This document shows positions 34,730 through 41,122 of a stretch of DNA of 64,000 nucleotides, in pieces (positions within the stretch are counted from its first letter, which is position 1; each line of letters starts with the position of its first letter). The notes under the pieces are model-generated. The model searched no databases. It had not been told where the DNA came from and saw nothing but the letters and a program-made list of their open reading frames with translations. This DNA is from an uncultured Alcaligenaceae bacterium (lineage in GTDB: Bacteria > Pseudomonadota > Gammaproteobacteria > Burkholderiales > Burkholderiaceae_B), in assembly GCA_937908115.1 (NCBI GenBank), contig CALEQZ010000020.1, positions 124,001 through 188,000 of the forward strand. The letters are read 5' to 3'. Made by a program: the position numbers and the translations under genes.

Positions 34730-35154
34730 GGCTTCCTTGTCCGGGCAAGGTTCCGATTAGCCCGCCCCACCGTCTTCGGATCAGTGGTCGCCTGGCGCGT
34801 GATCCTCAGACGAGTCGCCAAGGACGACGCCGATCGAACCTCACGCTCCTGCATGGCCAACAAGCGGTCGTACCGCTTCAGCCCATCATCATCGGCCAGC
34901 CACTGCCGGTCGAAGTTCAGAATCTCGTCCGCAATCAACCGAGCCTGGACCACATGCCGGCAGTACATCTCCAACAATGGCCCGTGCACTGGCGTGAAGG
35001 CATCGGCAGGCTGGTCCTCTACCGTCTGGATCCATACCTCGCGCTCTGCATCCGTCAAAGTTGCCGGTGGTGCCAGACGGTCCGCCCGGACCACGGGCGC
35101 AACTAGGGCGGCGAGCTCAGCTGCTGCAGCTGACTGTCTGCCTCGTTGTGCCAC
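34708..35154 (-). CDS. Terminase small subunit (P27 family-like)
   Basis: This 148-residue helical protein has LTDAEREVWIQTVEDQPADA and a C-terminal basic segment (KTVGRANRNLARTRKPWELP), the P27-family small terminase pattern. It recognises the packaging site. Start is a GTG at 35154. It overlaps terL and follows the HNH gene by 83 bp, the conserved HNH-terS-terL order of cos/pac siphoviruses. Confidence 0.85.
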   Translation of the reverse strand: MAQRGRQSAAAAELAALVAPVVRADRLAPPATLTDAEREVWIQTVEDQPADAFTPVHGPLLEMYCRHVVQARLIADEILNFDRQWLADDDGLKRYDRLLAMQEREVRSASSLATRLRITRQATTDPKTVGRANRNLARTRKPWELPKD

Positions 35155-35237
35155 GATATGAATCCGAGAAATTCTGGACGTTTAGAAAAGGAAGGGTGGG
35201 CGCGCGGTCTCGAGCGATGCGCCGACTTCGCGCCGAC

Positions 35238-35549
35238 CTACCCCCCCTGGGTATCGACCGGCCACCCATCGAGCCCGATCGGCTGCAGGTCTGTGCCGGT
35301 CTCTTCCCTTCGCTTGATGCTGTCATGGCACCGCTTGCATAGCGGCTGCCAGTTCGTTCTGTCCCAGAAGAGCTTCTTGTCCCCTTTATGTGGGATCTTG
35401 TGGTCCACCACTGTGGCGGGTTCAATCCGCCCTTCCTGTTCACAGTAGGCGCACAGTGGATTGCGCCAAAGGAAAGATTCGCGTGCCTTGCGCCACTTGC
35501 TTCCGTAGCCTCTCTGGGCTGCTGTGCGCTTATCCTCTCTCCAACTCAC
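35238..35549 (-). CDS. HNH endonuclease, packaging-associated
   Basis: This 103-residue protein has two CxxC pairs (CAYCEQEG and CKRCHD) around the core TVVDHKIPHKGDKKLFWDR, a classic HNH fold. RGYGSKWRKARESFLWRNPL precedes it. HNH proteins beside terminase genes are needed for DNA cutting at packaging in HK97-like phages. I set the start at the GTG at 35549, which overlaps the stop of the tiny upstream gene (GTGA); a longer reading to 35645 is possible. Confidence 0.85.
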   Translation of the reverse strand: MSWREDKRTAAQRGYGSKWRKARESFLWRNPLCAYCEQEGRIEPATVVDHKIPHKGDKKLFWDRTNWQPLCKRCHDSIKRREETGTDLQPIGLDGWPVDTQGG

Positions 35550-35650
35550 GGGCGCTTTACCCTTGCCAACAGACGGGCGGCTCTTTCGTAGGCTATGCGG
35601 GCGTACCGCTTGAGGGCTGCCCTGCGTCGGGCGCATGCAGTGCACGTCAT
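35546..35650 (-). CDS. Tiny basic Cys-containing protein (34 aa)
   Basis: This short gene encodes a 34-residue, Arg/Ala-rich helical peptide beginning MTCTACARRRAALKRYARIA. Its stop overlaps the GTG of the HNH gene. GGCGGA precedes the ATG, and a hairpin-U6 ends 13 nt upstream, as at other late genes here. Unknown function. It could instead be leader sequence for the HNH gene. Confidence 0.45.
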   Translation of the reverse strand: MTCTACARRRAALKRYARIAYERAARLLARVKRP

Positions 35651-35663
35651 GATTTCCGCCAAC

Positions 35664-35686
35664 AAAAAACCGCCCCGAAGGGCGGT
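35664..35686 (-). terminator. Hairpin plus U6 before HNH/terminase genes
   Basis: On the minus strand the stem ACCGCCC/GGGCGGT with tetraloop TTCG is followed by six T. The UUCG-type tetraloop makes it very stable. It separates the 64-aa gene from the packaging operon. Confidence 0.75.
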
Positions 35687-35705
35687 CGATTCCGCGCTGA
35701 CGCGT

Positions 35706-35900
35706 CTATTCAGGCGATTGCGGCAATTCCGGAACCTGTTGCCACTGTTTGTGAGTGGGAACTGGGCCTCCCCAACTTGGCCGGTATTGCCAAATCGTTC
35801 CGTCGTCGGCAAGGGCGAACAACGCCGGGACCGAGGTCGTGCTGTGCGAGTTCCCCGAAACAATGGTAGTCGCAGTGATCTGAATGATCTTTCTGGCCAT
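35706..35900 (-). CDS. Small conserved-looking phage protein (64 aa)
   Basis: This 64-residue protein begins MARKIIQITATTIVSGNSHS and contains ALFALADDGTIWQYRP, a beta-propeller-blade-like phrase common in small phage proteins of unknown function. AGGAGG 8 nt upstream favours the ATG at 35900 over one 6 nt earlier. It is the first gene after the early/late boundary terminator and is followed by a terminator of its own. Confidence 0.6.
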   Translation of the reverse strand: MARKIIQITATTIVSGNSHSTTSVPALFALADDGTIWQYRPSWGGPVPTHKQWQQVPELPQSPE

Positions 35901-35984
35901 ACTCATTTCCTCCTTGGAACAAGGCGCTACAGCATCGCAATCAGCGGAAGGCCAGTCACTTAGGGACCTCCCTGATTCTCGGAG

Positions 35985-36028
35985 CCAAAAAGACTCGCCC
36001 CGGCGAGCAGAATGCTCAAACCGGGGCG
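35985..36028 (-). terminator. Terminator at the end of the early minus-strand operon
   Basis: On the minus strand the arms CGCCCCGG and CCGGGGCG (17-nt loop, with an inner CTCGCC/GGCGAG-like pairing) are followed by AGTCTTTTT. It lies about 85 bp after the putative Q-like gene. This is where a late antiterminator would act. Confidence 0.65.
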
Positions 36029-36111
36029 ATCAAAGGCCCGCCGCTGGGCCACTAGAGGAGACGGTACGGCTAATAGGCTGACAATGCGACAGCCTACAGA
36101 AATGATCCTAG

Positions 36112-36516
36112 TTATGTCCCCACAGTTTGGCAATGTGTGGGGACAAAATAGTTTGGCTCATACCCAGACAAGTAGCGCCCGCCCAACACCGCGGCCAGCG
36201 TCTTGTGCGCAAACTCGTAGTGCCGGTAGTAGATCGTCCGCGGGATCCGCAAGCGCTCAATCTTCTGCTTCACCGGACCCAGCCACACGTAATGGGCGAC
36301 TACCACGAGTTTCATATCCGGGTGCAGGCGCTCAATAGCGGCGTCGAGTCGACGCACGTCGTCATCAACCAGGAACGCATCCGGATCTGCACGACGCTGC
36401 CCGTCGACGCGCATCCGAGCGAATGCGGCCATGTCGGGGTAGCCCAAAGCGCTGCGATTCTCGCCTCGCTTCCAGGCTCCCCATTCCGACAGCAGGATCT
36501 CGAGGTTCGACCTCAC
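36112..36516 (-). CDS. Putative late-gene regulator (Q-like position, sigma-70 region 4-like helix-turn-helix)
   Basis: This is a 134-residue protein. The second half (MKLVVVAHYVWLGPVKQKIE, then RIPRTIYYRHYEFAHKTLAA) reads like the Trp/Tyr-rich helix-turn-helix of phage ArpU/RinA or antiterminator-type regulators. It is the last gene of the replication operon and is followed by a terminator and then all late genes, exactly where lambda Q sits. The GTG at 36516 overlaps the upstream stop (GTGA). Function is inferred from position and fold-like pattern. Confidence 0.6.
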   Translation of the reverse strand: MRSNLEILLSEWGAWKRGENRSALGYPDMAAFARMRVDGQRRADPDAFLVDDDVRRLDAAIERLHPDMKLVVVAHYVWLGPVKQKIERLRIPRTIYYRHYEFAHKTLAAVLGGRYLSGYEPNYFVPTHCQTVGT

Positions 36517-36827
36517 GCGCCCAGCTCCGTGTAGGGAACTCGGGTCGACAGCGGCAGGATAGGCGGCTGCCACTGCCGGGCCCGTTCTATCGCCTGGCGC
36601 ATCCGCAGATCAGGCATGTACTCGCGCCTGGGACGGCTGGGCGTGTACGCCTGGCGCTCTAATCCCACAAACCGACGAAGGATGTTCTCGGGCGTCCCGC
36701 CTATAGACGGGTCCAGAAACTGGACGAGCTTGGCGATCTCATGTGCGCTCTGGCGGTACCGGTGGACTGTGATGCCGTGCTCCTTGAGCTTGGCGACCGC
36801 CGCTTTCCTCACTTGCGCTTCAGTCAT
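36513..36827 (-). CDS. Phage protein of unknown function (early operon)
   Basis: This is a 104-residue protein. The N-terminal helix (TEAQVRKAAVAKLKEHGITV) is followed by a basic middle and FVGLERQAYTPSRPRREYMP. I do not recognise the family. It is coupled by ATGA/GTGA overlaps to both neighbours, which argues it is real. Confidence 0.62.
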   Translation of the reverse strand: MTEAQVRKAAVAKLKEHGITVHRYRQSAHEIAKLVQFLDPSIGGTPENILRRFVGLERQAYTPSRPRREYMPDLRMRQAIERARQWQPPILPLSTRVPYTELGA

Positions 36828-36987
36828 CCTTCTTCTCCTTCACCATTTCCCGCCACAGCTGGGCGGCTTGATCCATGACTTGCTTGGCGACGTCCAAGGC
36901 TTCTTCTGTAACCCTTGGCGTCCTGGTCAACCTGTCGAGCTTGTCCAGCATCTGCTGAAGCTGGATGCGTGCGAGTGCGCTGTTCAC
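36820..36987 (-). CDS. Small helical phage protein (55 aa)
   Basis: This 55-residue charged, helical protein (ARIQLQQMLDKLDRLTRTPR, ending REMVKEKKDD) starts at a GTG at 36987 with GAGGAG 7 nt upstream, 1 bp after the DUF1064 stop. It overlaps the next gene by 8 bp. Unknown function, possibly a coiled-coil partner of an adjacent replication protein. Confidence 0.58.
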   Translation of the reverse strand: MNSALARIQLQQMLDKLDRLTRTPRVTEEALDVAKQVMDQAAQLWREMVKEKKDD

Positions 36988-36988
36988 G

Positions 36989-37336
36989 TCAGAACTCCTC
37001 AACCTGCCAGCCACCGCCGTCCTTTTTCGGGCGAGGACGAACGGCCACGAACTTGAACGGGTACATATGTGCGGCGACTTTGATCTTCACGCGGGCGTCG
37101 TCCTGCCAGAATCCCTTGACCTCATGGCATTCGATCCGCCCATCAGGCTGCATCAGCACGAAATCCGGGGTGTAGAACGTGTTGTCAGCCAGGCGCAGCT
37201 TCACCCCTTCAAACTTGTGCCAGAGAATCCCGCCTACCGCTTGCAGCTTGGAGAGGAACTCCGCGTAGGCCTGCTCCGTGCGGTTCATCTGACCGGTCTT
37301 GAGACGGCCAAGGGCATAGCGTTTCTCTTTGCTCAC
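36989..37336 (-). CDS. DUF1064-type phage nuclease-like protein
   Basis: This 115-residue protein contains NRTEQAYAEFLSKLQAVG, then LRLADNTFYTPDFVLMQPDG and HEVKGFWQDDARVKIKVAAH. The D...ExK arrangement (TPDF...HEVKG) is the PD-(D/E)xK nuclease core seen in DUF1064 phage proteins, thought to be resolvase- or nickase-like. The GTG at 37336 overlaps the helicase stop. Confidence 0.8.
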   Translation of the reverse strand: MSKEKRYALGRLKTGQMNRTEQAYAEFLSKLQAVGGILWHKFEGVKLRLADNTFYTPDFVLMQPDGRIECHEVKGFWQDDARVKIKVAAHMYPFKFVAVRPRPKKDGGGWQVEEF

Positions 37337-38283
37337 CGGTCGTCTCCGATCATGTCCAGCGGGATGCATCGGCTGTCACCGACGTATTGAAGCGACGGCG
37401 CGTGGTACCACAGGGCAATGCTCCCTTCCCATTCCCCGTGCCGGTTTTTGTCGCAGATCAGCATCGCGTCAGGCGCGTCTGCTAGGTCGGCTGGCATCTC
37501 AGCACCAGTACGAAGCGCCTGTTCCCTTGCCCGCTCCTTCTTCTTGTTTCGCCAGACGGTCAGCACCTGGTCAACCTGATCAGAAATCGAGCCCGACCCC
37601 TTAGCGTCAAACTTGCCCGGTACCGAATCCTCGTTTTCTTTCTTCCGGACGTGGTGCACCAGGTGGATGTGGACGTTGTGATCGCGGGCAAGGCTCGTGA
37701 GCAGGTCCACGAAGTCTTTTTGCCCGTTGTAGTCGTCTTCACCCCGGACGCACTTCATCAGGCTATCGATGATGATGTGCTTGATCTGCAGCCTGGTTGC
37801 GCAGTACCGAATAACCGCGTAAATCATCTCCGGCTTGACCTGCCCCAGCTGGTCGTAGATCCAGAATCGGCCCTGAATCCAGTCCATGAACCTGGCGGCG
37901 AAGTGCTCACTCGGGTTCTCCACCCGAGCAGCCTGGCGGAGCATGCGCTTGAGGGTCGACAGCGGCTTCATCTCGAACGAGGCGATGCAGGTGCGCTCGC
38001 CCTGCGCTCCGAATCCGAGGCTCGCTTGCCCTAGAAGCTGGCTTTTCCCGTGGCCGTTGATGCCCTGCCAGAGGGTCACTTCCCCGCCACGAAAGCGGAT
38101 GTGGTCGTGCGTCTTCGACCAGGGAAGCCGGGCACCGGTCACCACATCGCCGCCTCGGGTCGACGCGATTAGCTCATCTCGCCAAGCTTCTGCGGGCAAG
38201 ACCTTCGCCTGCGGTTCGGCCTCGACCATGTACTGCTGGAAGTCGAACGTGTCGGGCGTAATCAGTGGGACAACGTTTTGCAT
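37333..38283 (-). CDS. DnaB-like replicative helicase (RecA-type ATPase core)
   Basis: This 316-residue protein has Walker A GINGHGKSQLLGQ (about residues 74-86) and Walker B KHIIIDSLMKCVRG, followed by HIHLVHHVRKKENEDSVPGK and a DnaB-type GSGSISDQVDQVLTVWRN motif. It lacks the DnaB N-terminal domain, like helicase-only phage versions. With the upstream replication protein it should initiate phage DNA replication. Confidence 0.88.
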   Translation of the reverse strand: MQNVVPLITPDTFDFQQYMVEAEPQAKVLPAEAWRDELIASTRGGDVVTGARLPWSKTHDHIRFRGGEVTLWQGINGHGKSQLLGQASLGFGAQGERTCIASFEMKPLSTLKRMLRQAARVENPSEHFAARFMDWIQGRFWIYDQLGQVKPEMIYAVIRYCATRLQIKHIIIDSLMKCVRGEDDYNGQKDFVDLLTSLARDHNVHIHLVHHVRKKENEDSVPGKFDAKGSGSISDQVDQVLTVWRNKKKERAREQALRTGAEMPADLADAPDAMLICDKNRHGEWEGSIALWYHAPSLQYVGDSRCIPLDMIGDDR

Positions 38284-38609
38284 GCTTGCTCCGTGTCGAT
38301 CAGGTCGCCGAAACCCGACGCAATCACGCGGGCCGGTTCGAATGCCTGGATGCGGTCAAGAATGGTTTCAACCCGCTTGCGATCCGTGCCATGCAGATGC
38401 ACCGTCAGGCCCCGCAGGCATCGAAAATCCAACCCACAAACCGACTCGGTCGGGCCGATCTCGATGCCAGGCAGAAACCCGTTTGCAAGGTCGTTCTCCG
38501 GGTCTGTGCCGGGGGAGTGCTGCGGCTCGCGATCCAGGGCAAAAACCCAGACCGCAGCAGGTGCAAAGCCGCGCATGCGAAGCGCCGTGATGCTCTTGTG
38601 GCCGGTCAT
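38262..38609 (-). CDS. Phage protein of unknown function between initiator and helicase
   Basis: This 115-residue protein reads TGHKSITALRMRGFAPAAVW, then a Pro/Glu-rich loop and LRGLTVHLHGTDRKRVETIL. The overall pattern could be a small alpha/beta domain. Overlap of 4 bp with the initiator gene (ATGA) and 22 bp with the helicase gene suggests coupled translation. A helicase-loader role is conceivable by position only. Confidence 0.62.
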   Translation of the reverse strand: MTGHKSITALRMRGFAPAAVWVFALDREPQHSPGTDPENDLANGFLPGIEIGPTESVCGLDFRCLRGLTVHLHGTDRKRVETILDRIQAFEPARVIASGFGDLIDTEQACKTLSH

Positions 38610-39373
38610 ATCGCGGTCCCCCAGACGGGCTGAGATGCAGGCGCCGAAGGCTGCTCCTTCGGCGGGTAGAACGTGTCCCAGCAGTGCAGAATCGACTCGT
38701 TCAGCAGGTCGCGGACGTCATGGCCCTGGCTGCGCAGGCGCTCCAAGCGGTTCACCGCCAGCTTGCGTGCGGCATCGGTCAAAGGCTTCTTCTTCCGTCG
38801 CCGCATCTCCTCGAACTGCCTCCACAGGTCAGCAGGCACCCAATCGGGCAAAGACCACCCAACCTCCCCCGAAGGGGGGATAAGGGGGGTTATCTTTGAA
38901 GATGAAGAAGAAGATGAAGGGGTTGGACTTTGCTTGTCCGCTTGCTTGGCCTCTTGGTTGCCGGTTTGGTTGGGCGTTTGGTTGGATGTTTGGTTAACCT
39001 TTTGCTTAACCAAATTCCCAAGCAAATTCGGATTTCCACCCTTCTTGCCGGCCTCGGCGCGAACATTCCGGATATGCTCATCCCGAACCATCCGACGGGA
39101 ATAGATGCAACCTTCTTCGGACAAGGATGGCACGCCAGCATCCATTAGCTCGGCTAGCAACTTCTGGTATTCCCTCTCAGAGATACCCACCAGCCGGGCG
39201 ACCTGAGCGGGTTTCATGGGCTTCCCGTTGACTGCCAGATGCCCGTAAGGCTCGCACTCATGCATCAGGCACAGCATCTCGTGCCAAAGGCCACGAGCAG
39301 CGAGCGAGCAGCTCTGCAAGGCAGAGTCAGTGCGCCAGTCAGCGGGATAGAACTGGAACGATGGTCTTTTCAT
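38606..39373 (-). CDS. Phage replication initiation protein (O-like), with iterons inside the gene
   Basis: This is a 255-residue protein. The N-terminal domain (FYPADWRTDSALQSCSLAAR, GLWHEMLCLMHECEPYG, VARLVGISEREYQKLLAELM) resembles winged-helix replication initiators of phages. The central Asn/Gln/Ser-rich linker (about residues 125-165) is encoded by a run of direct repeats. The C-terminal domain is basic and helical (RRRKKKPLTDAARKLAVNRL). As in lambda O, the repeats inside the linker are the likely origin. Confidence 0.82.
   Translation of the reverse strand: MKRPSFQFYPADWRTDSALQSCSLAARGLWHEMLCLMHECEPYGHLAVNGKPMKPAQVARLVGISEREYQKLLAELMDAGVPSLSEEGCIYSRRMVRDEHIRNVRAEAGKKGGNPNLLGNLVKQKVNQTSNQTPNQTGNQEAKQADKQSPTPSSSSSSSKITPLIPPSGEVGWSLPDWVPADLWRQFEEMRRRKKKPLTDAARKLAVNRLERLRSQGHDVRDLLNESILHCWDTFYPPKEQPSAPASQPVWGTAI
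38954..39001. repeat. Four 12-bp iterons, candidate phage replication origin
   Basis: TTGGTT recurs exactly every 12 bp at 38954, 38966, 38978 and 38990. An adjoining dyad TTGGTTAA...TTAACCAA spans 38990-39012, and a purine-rich AT-richer run (GATGAAGAAGAAGATGAAGG) lies on the other side near 38900. Iterons inside the initiator gene match lambda-type origin organisation. Confidence 0.65.
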
Positions 39374-39711
39374 GCCGCTGCCTTCATTGCTGGATAGGCT
39401 CGCCGATAGGCGGCCTCAACGTCTGGCGTCCACAAGCTGCGAGCGATCAATTCGGCCCGGCAACGGTCGACATAGATGACCTCTAGCTTGCGGCGGGTTT
39501 CCTTTGGTATGCCGCCAGTGTCATGGTGCCGGTGGCAATCGGGGCACATCGGGAAAGTCTGGGAGTCGCACGCCTTGATGCCCATGCCCTTGCCAAAATT
39601 GGCATGGGCGCATTGACTTGGGCCGGGTCGTCCGCAGCACACGCAGGCCAGCTGCGAGACATTGCGGCGGTGCTTTTCGCTGCGCAGGCGGGTTAGCTTC
39701 GGAAACATCAT
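39370..39711 (-). CDS. HNH/zinc-binding nuclease-like phage protein
   Basis: This 113-residue protein has CVCCGRPGPSQCAHANFGKG and MCPDCHRHHDTGG, two Cys pairs plus His residues typical of a zinc-stabilised HNH-like fold (DUF968/DUF1364-type recombination nucleases). The ATG at 39711 overlaps the NinB stop. The NinB neighbour and replication operon suggest recombination or DNA processing. Confidence 0.7.
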   Translation of the reverse strand: MMFPKLTRLRSEKHRRNVSQLACVCCGRPGPSQCAHANFGKGMGIKACDSQTFPMCPDCHRHHDTGGIPKETRRKLEVIYVDRCRAELIARSLWTPDVEAAYRRAYPAMKAAA

Positions 39712-40130
39712 GCGCGTACCCACCCCGGCACTTCGACCGGCTCTGACCACTGAACACCCTGCTCGGCTCCCCAGGCGTAGATCGACTCGATCAGGCTGGC
39801 CATGTCCCGAACGCCTAAGTTGCGTGTCTGAGCGCCTAGCGTCACCACCCCATGGCCATCAAGCGACGGGACCACCCGCGCAGCGTGCCCGCCTTCCTGA
39901 CGCGCCCAGGCGTCGACTAAAAGGCGCTTCCAATCATCTGCCTCCCAGTGCTGGCCCATCCACGTGCACTGGTGGGCGATGTCGGCCAGCATCGCGTGCA
40001 GCTTGGCGTTTTGATCCAGCGTGCGCGACGGCTCTTGAATCGAGACGTAGTGCCCATCCGGTGTATCCAGCACGGCCTGAATGACCATCTGGCGTGTCGC
40101 AGGGGATAGCCGAATGCGACGCGCGGTCAT
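39708..40130 (-). CDS. NinB-like recombination protein
   Basis: This 140-residue protein has SRTLDQNAKLHAMLADIAHQ, MGQHWEADDWKRLLVDAWAR and TRNLGVRDMASLIESIYAWG. This is the pattern of lambda NinB (Orf), a recombination mediator that loads RecA in place of RecFOR. It overlaps the CII-like gene by 4 bp and the nuclease gene by 4 bp. Confidence 0.9.
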   Translation of the reverse strand: MTARRIRLSPATRQMVIQAVLDTPDGHYVSIQEPSRTLDQNAKLHAMLADIAHQCTWMGQHWEADDWKRLLVDAWARQEGGHAARVVPSLDGHGVVTLGAQTRNLGVRDMASLIESIYAWGAEQGVQWSEPVEVPGWVRA

Positions 40131-40507
40131 ACCGTCGCTCCCGAGGCCTGCTTGAGCAGCGCCAGGATGTCCGGCATCTTGCGCACCAGCTCAGACAGTG
40201 CTCGCTGCTGTTTCGCGTTCTCGTCCTGCATGAATCGCTCGACCAGCCATTGAATCGGGGTCGTGTCGCCGGTCGCGGCGATAAAACGCACGAGATCCTC
40301 GACCGACATCCGGCGCGGGTCGTCAGGGTTGTTGGTGAGCTTGCGGCTCAACTCGGACGCAGACATGTCCATATCCGCCGCGATGGTCTTGAGCGGATTC
40401 CGGTGGGTGTAGGCGCACTCCCTGATGCAGTCCATGATCGTGGGGTGCCGCTCGGTTAACCCCGGGGTGAAGTCAATCGTGAGTTGCGTTGGCGCACGTA
40501 CCGTCAT
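40127..40507 (-). CDS. CII-type phage regulatory protein
   Basis: This is a 126-residue protein. The helix-turn-helix is in PLKTIAADMDMSASELSRKL, followed by MSVEDLVRFIAATGDTTPIQ, a pattern shared with phage CII/CP76-type regulators. In a lambdoid layout it is the first gene of the early operon after cro. It may control establishment of lysogeny. Binding sites are not identified. Confidence 0.72.
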   Translation of the reverse strand: MTVRAPTQLTIDFTPGLTERHPTIMDCIRECAYTHRNPLKTIAADMDMSASELSRKLTNNPDDPRRMSVEDLVRFIAATGDTTPIQWLVERFMQDENAKQQRALSELVRKMPDILALLKQASGATV

Positions 40508-40611
40508 GATGATTTCCTCTACTTTCCGGTACCCAGCCGGGCAAAATTTTTTGTGTGGGATCGCGGGAATCCCGCATAGACCGCCGCCAAGGACCGGAGA
40601 ACACTGCAGAC

Positions 40612-40782
40612 ATGGAAGACACAGAAACCGAAGCCCTGCTTCGCCAGGCGCAAGAAATCGCGGAACGACAAGTCGGCCAGCCAGGGCAAGAACTCGTGCT
40701 GGCCGTGTTTCGAAGACTCTGTTATGAGCTCGACTGCAAACGGGAAGAGCTGACCATCCCGCTGGTCCGGGTGTTGCACTGA
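40612..40782 (+). CDS. Possible small protein antisense to the cro-cII interval
   Basis: This 56-residue helical protein (MEDTETEALLRQAQEIAERQ, ending TIPLVRVLH) reads on the plus strand inside a 283-bp gap of the minus-strand early operon. The composition looks protein-like, but the ribosome site (GGAG 14 nt upstream) is poor and there is no evident promoter. It would converge on cro, whose stop lies 8 bp away. Confidence 0.4.
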   Translation: MEDTETEALLRQAQEIAERQVGQPGQELVLAVFRRLCYELDCKREELTIPLVRVLH

Positions 40783-40790
40783 TGCAAGCA

Positions 40791-41039
40791 TCAAGCGCCC
40801 TCCCCTCCCAACGTTTCAGCAGCGGGCAAGTCCGGCCAGATTGCCTTCCATTGGCGGCAGAGCAGGCTGCGGGATATCCCGGTCAGCTCTTCAATGCGCC
40901 TGGCATAAGCCGCAGGGACGTTGCCATTCCTGACCCATTGCTGGGCGGTCTGATAGTGCGTCAGCTGAAGAGCCCTGGCGGCCGCAACCGGCCCGCCGAG
41001 CCGGCTGATCGCGGTAGCAATGTGCGGGTTCTTGTCCAT
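40791..41039 (-). CDS. Cro-like repressor (YdaS family)
   Basis: This 82-residue protein has ISRLGGPVAAARALQLTHYQ and TAQQWVRNGNVPAAYARRIE, the YdaS/Cro-like helix-turn-helix pattern. It is divergent from cI across 83 bp of operator DNA. The predicted -10 (TAGGAT) ends only 6 bp before the ATG, so its mRNA may be leaderless. It should promote the lytic switch. Confidence 0.85.
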   Translation of the reverse strand: MDKNPHIATAISRLGGPVAAARALQLTHYQTAQQWVRNGNVPAAYARRIEELTGISRSLLCRQWKAIWPDLPAAETLGGEGA

Positions 41040-41045
41040 GCCCGC

Positions 41046-41074
41046 ATCCTATTACAAGAAAATCTAGCATGCAA
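41046..41074 (-). promoter_or_regulatory. Predicted pR promoter of cro
   Basis: Minus strand: -35 TTGCAT (41069-41074), 17-bp spacer, -10 TAGGAT (41046-41051, 4 of 6). It overlaps the operator dyad. The expected start point falls at or within a base or two of the cro ATG at 41039. Confidence 0.6.
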
Positions 41075-41084
41075 GATTTTCCTG
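41055..41084. promoter_or_regulatory. CI/Cro operator dyad
   Basis: Arms CAAGAAAATCT (41055-41065) and AGATTTTCCTG (41074-41084) pair with one mismatch around an 8-bp centre containing GCATGC. A 23-bp stretch (41054-41076) recurs exactly at 46816-46838 in reverse orientation. Confidence 0.7.
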
Positions 41085-41090
41085 TGGTGA

Positions 41091-41107
41091 CACAAGAACC
41101 CCTTGTG
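41091..41107. promoter_or_regulatory. Second dyad CACAAG-N5-CTTGTG at predicted pRM
   Basis: This perfect 6-bp inverted repeat lies between a GTGACA -35-like (41087-41092) and a TACGCT -10-like element (41110-41115, 17-bp spacing) reading towards cI. The predicted start point coincides with the cI ATG at 41123, so cI may be leaderless, as in lambda. Confidence 0.45.
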
Positions 41108-41122
41108 TTTACGCTCGCCGCC

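Noticed and set aside
33476..35161. Long plus-strand open frame of 561 codons over the terminase genes
   Set aside because: Both terminase subunits on the minus strand are unmistakable; this frame is their complement with Arg/Gln/Leu bias and no domain.
38954..39001. CRISPR-like short repeats
   Set aside because: The period is 12 bp with no spacers of 30 bp or more, and the repeats encode part of the initiator linker; iterons fit better.
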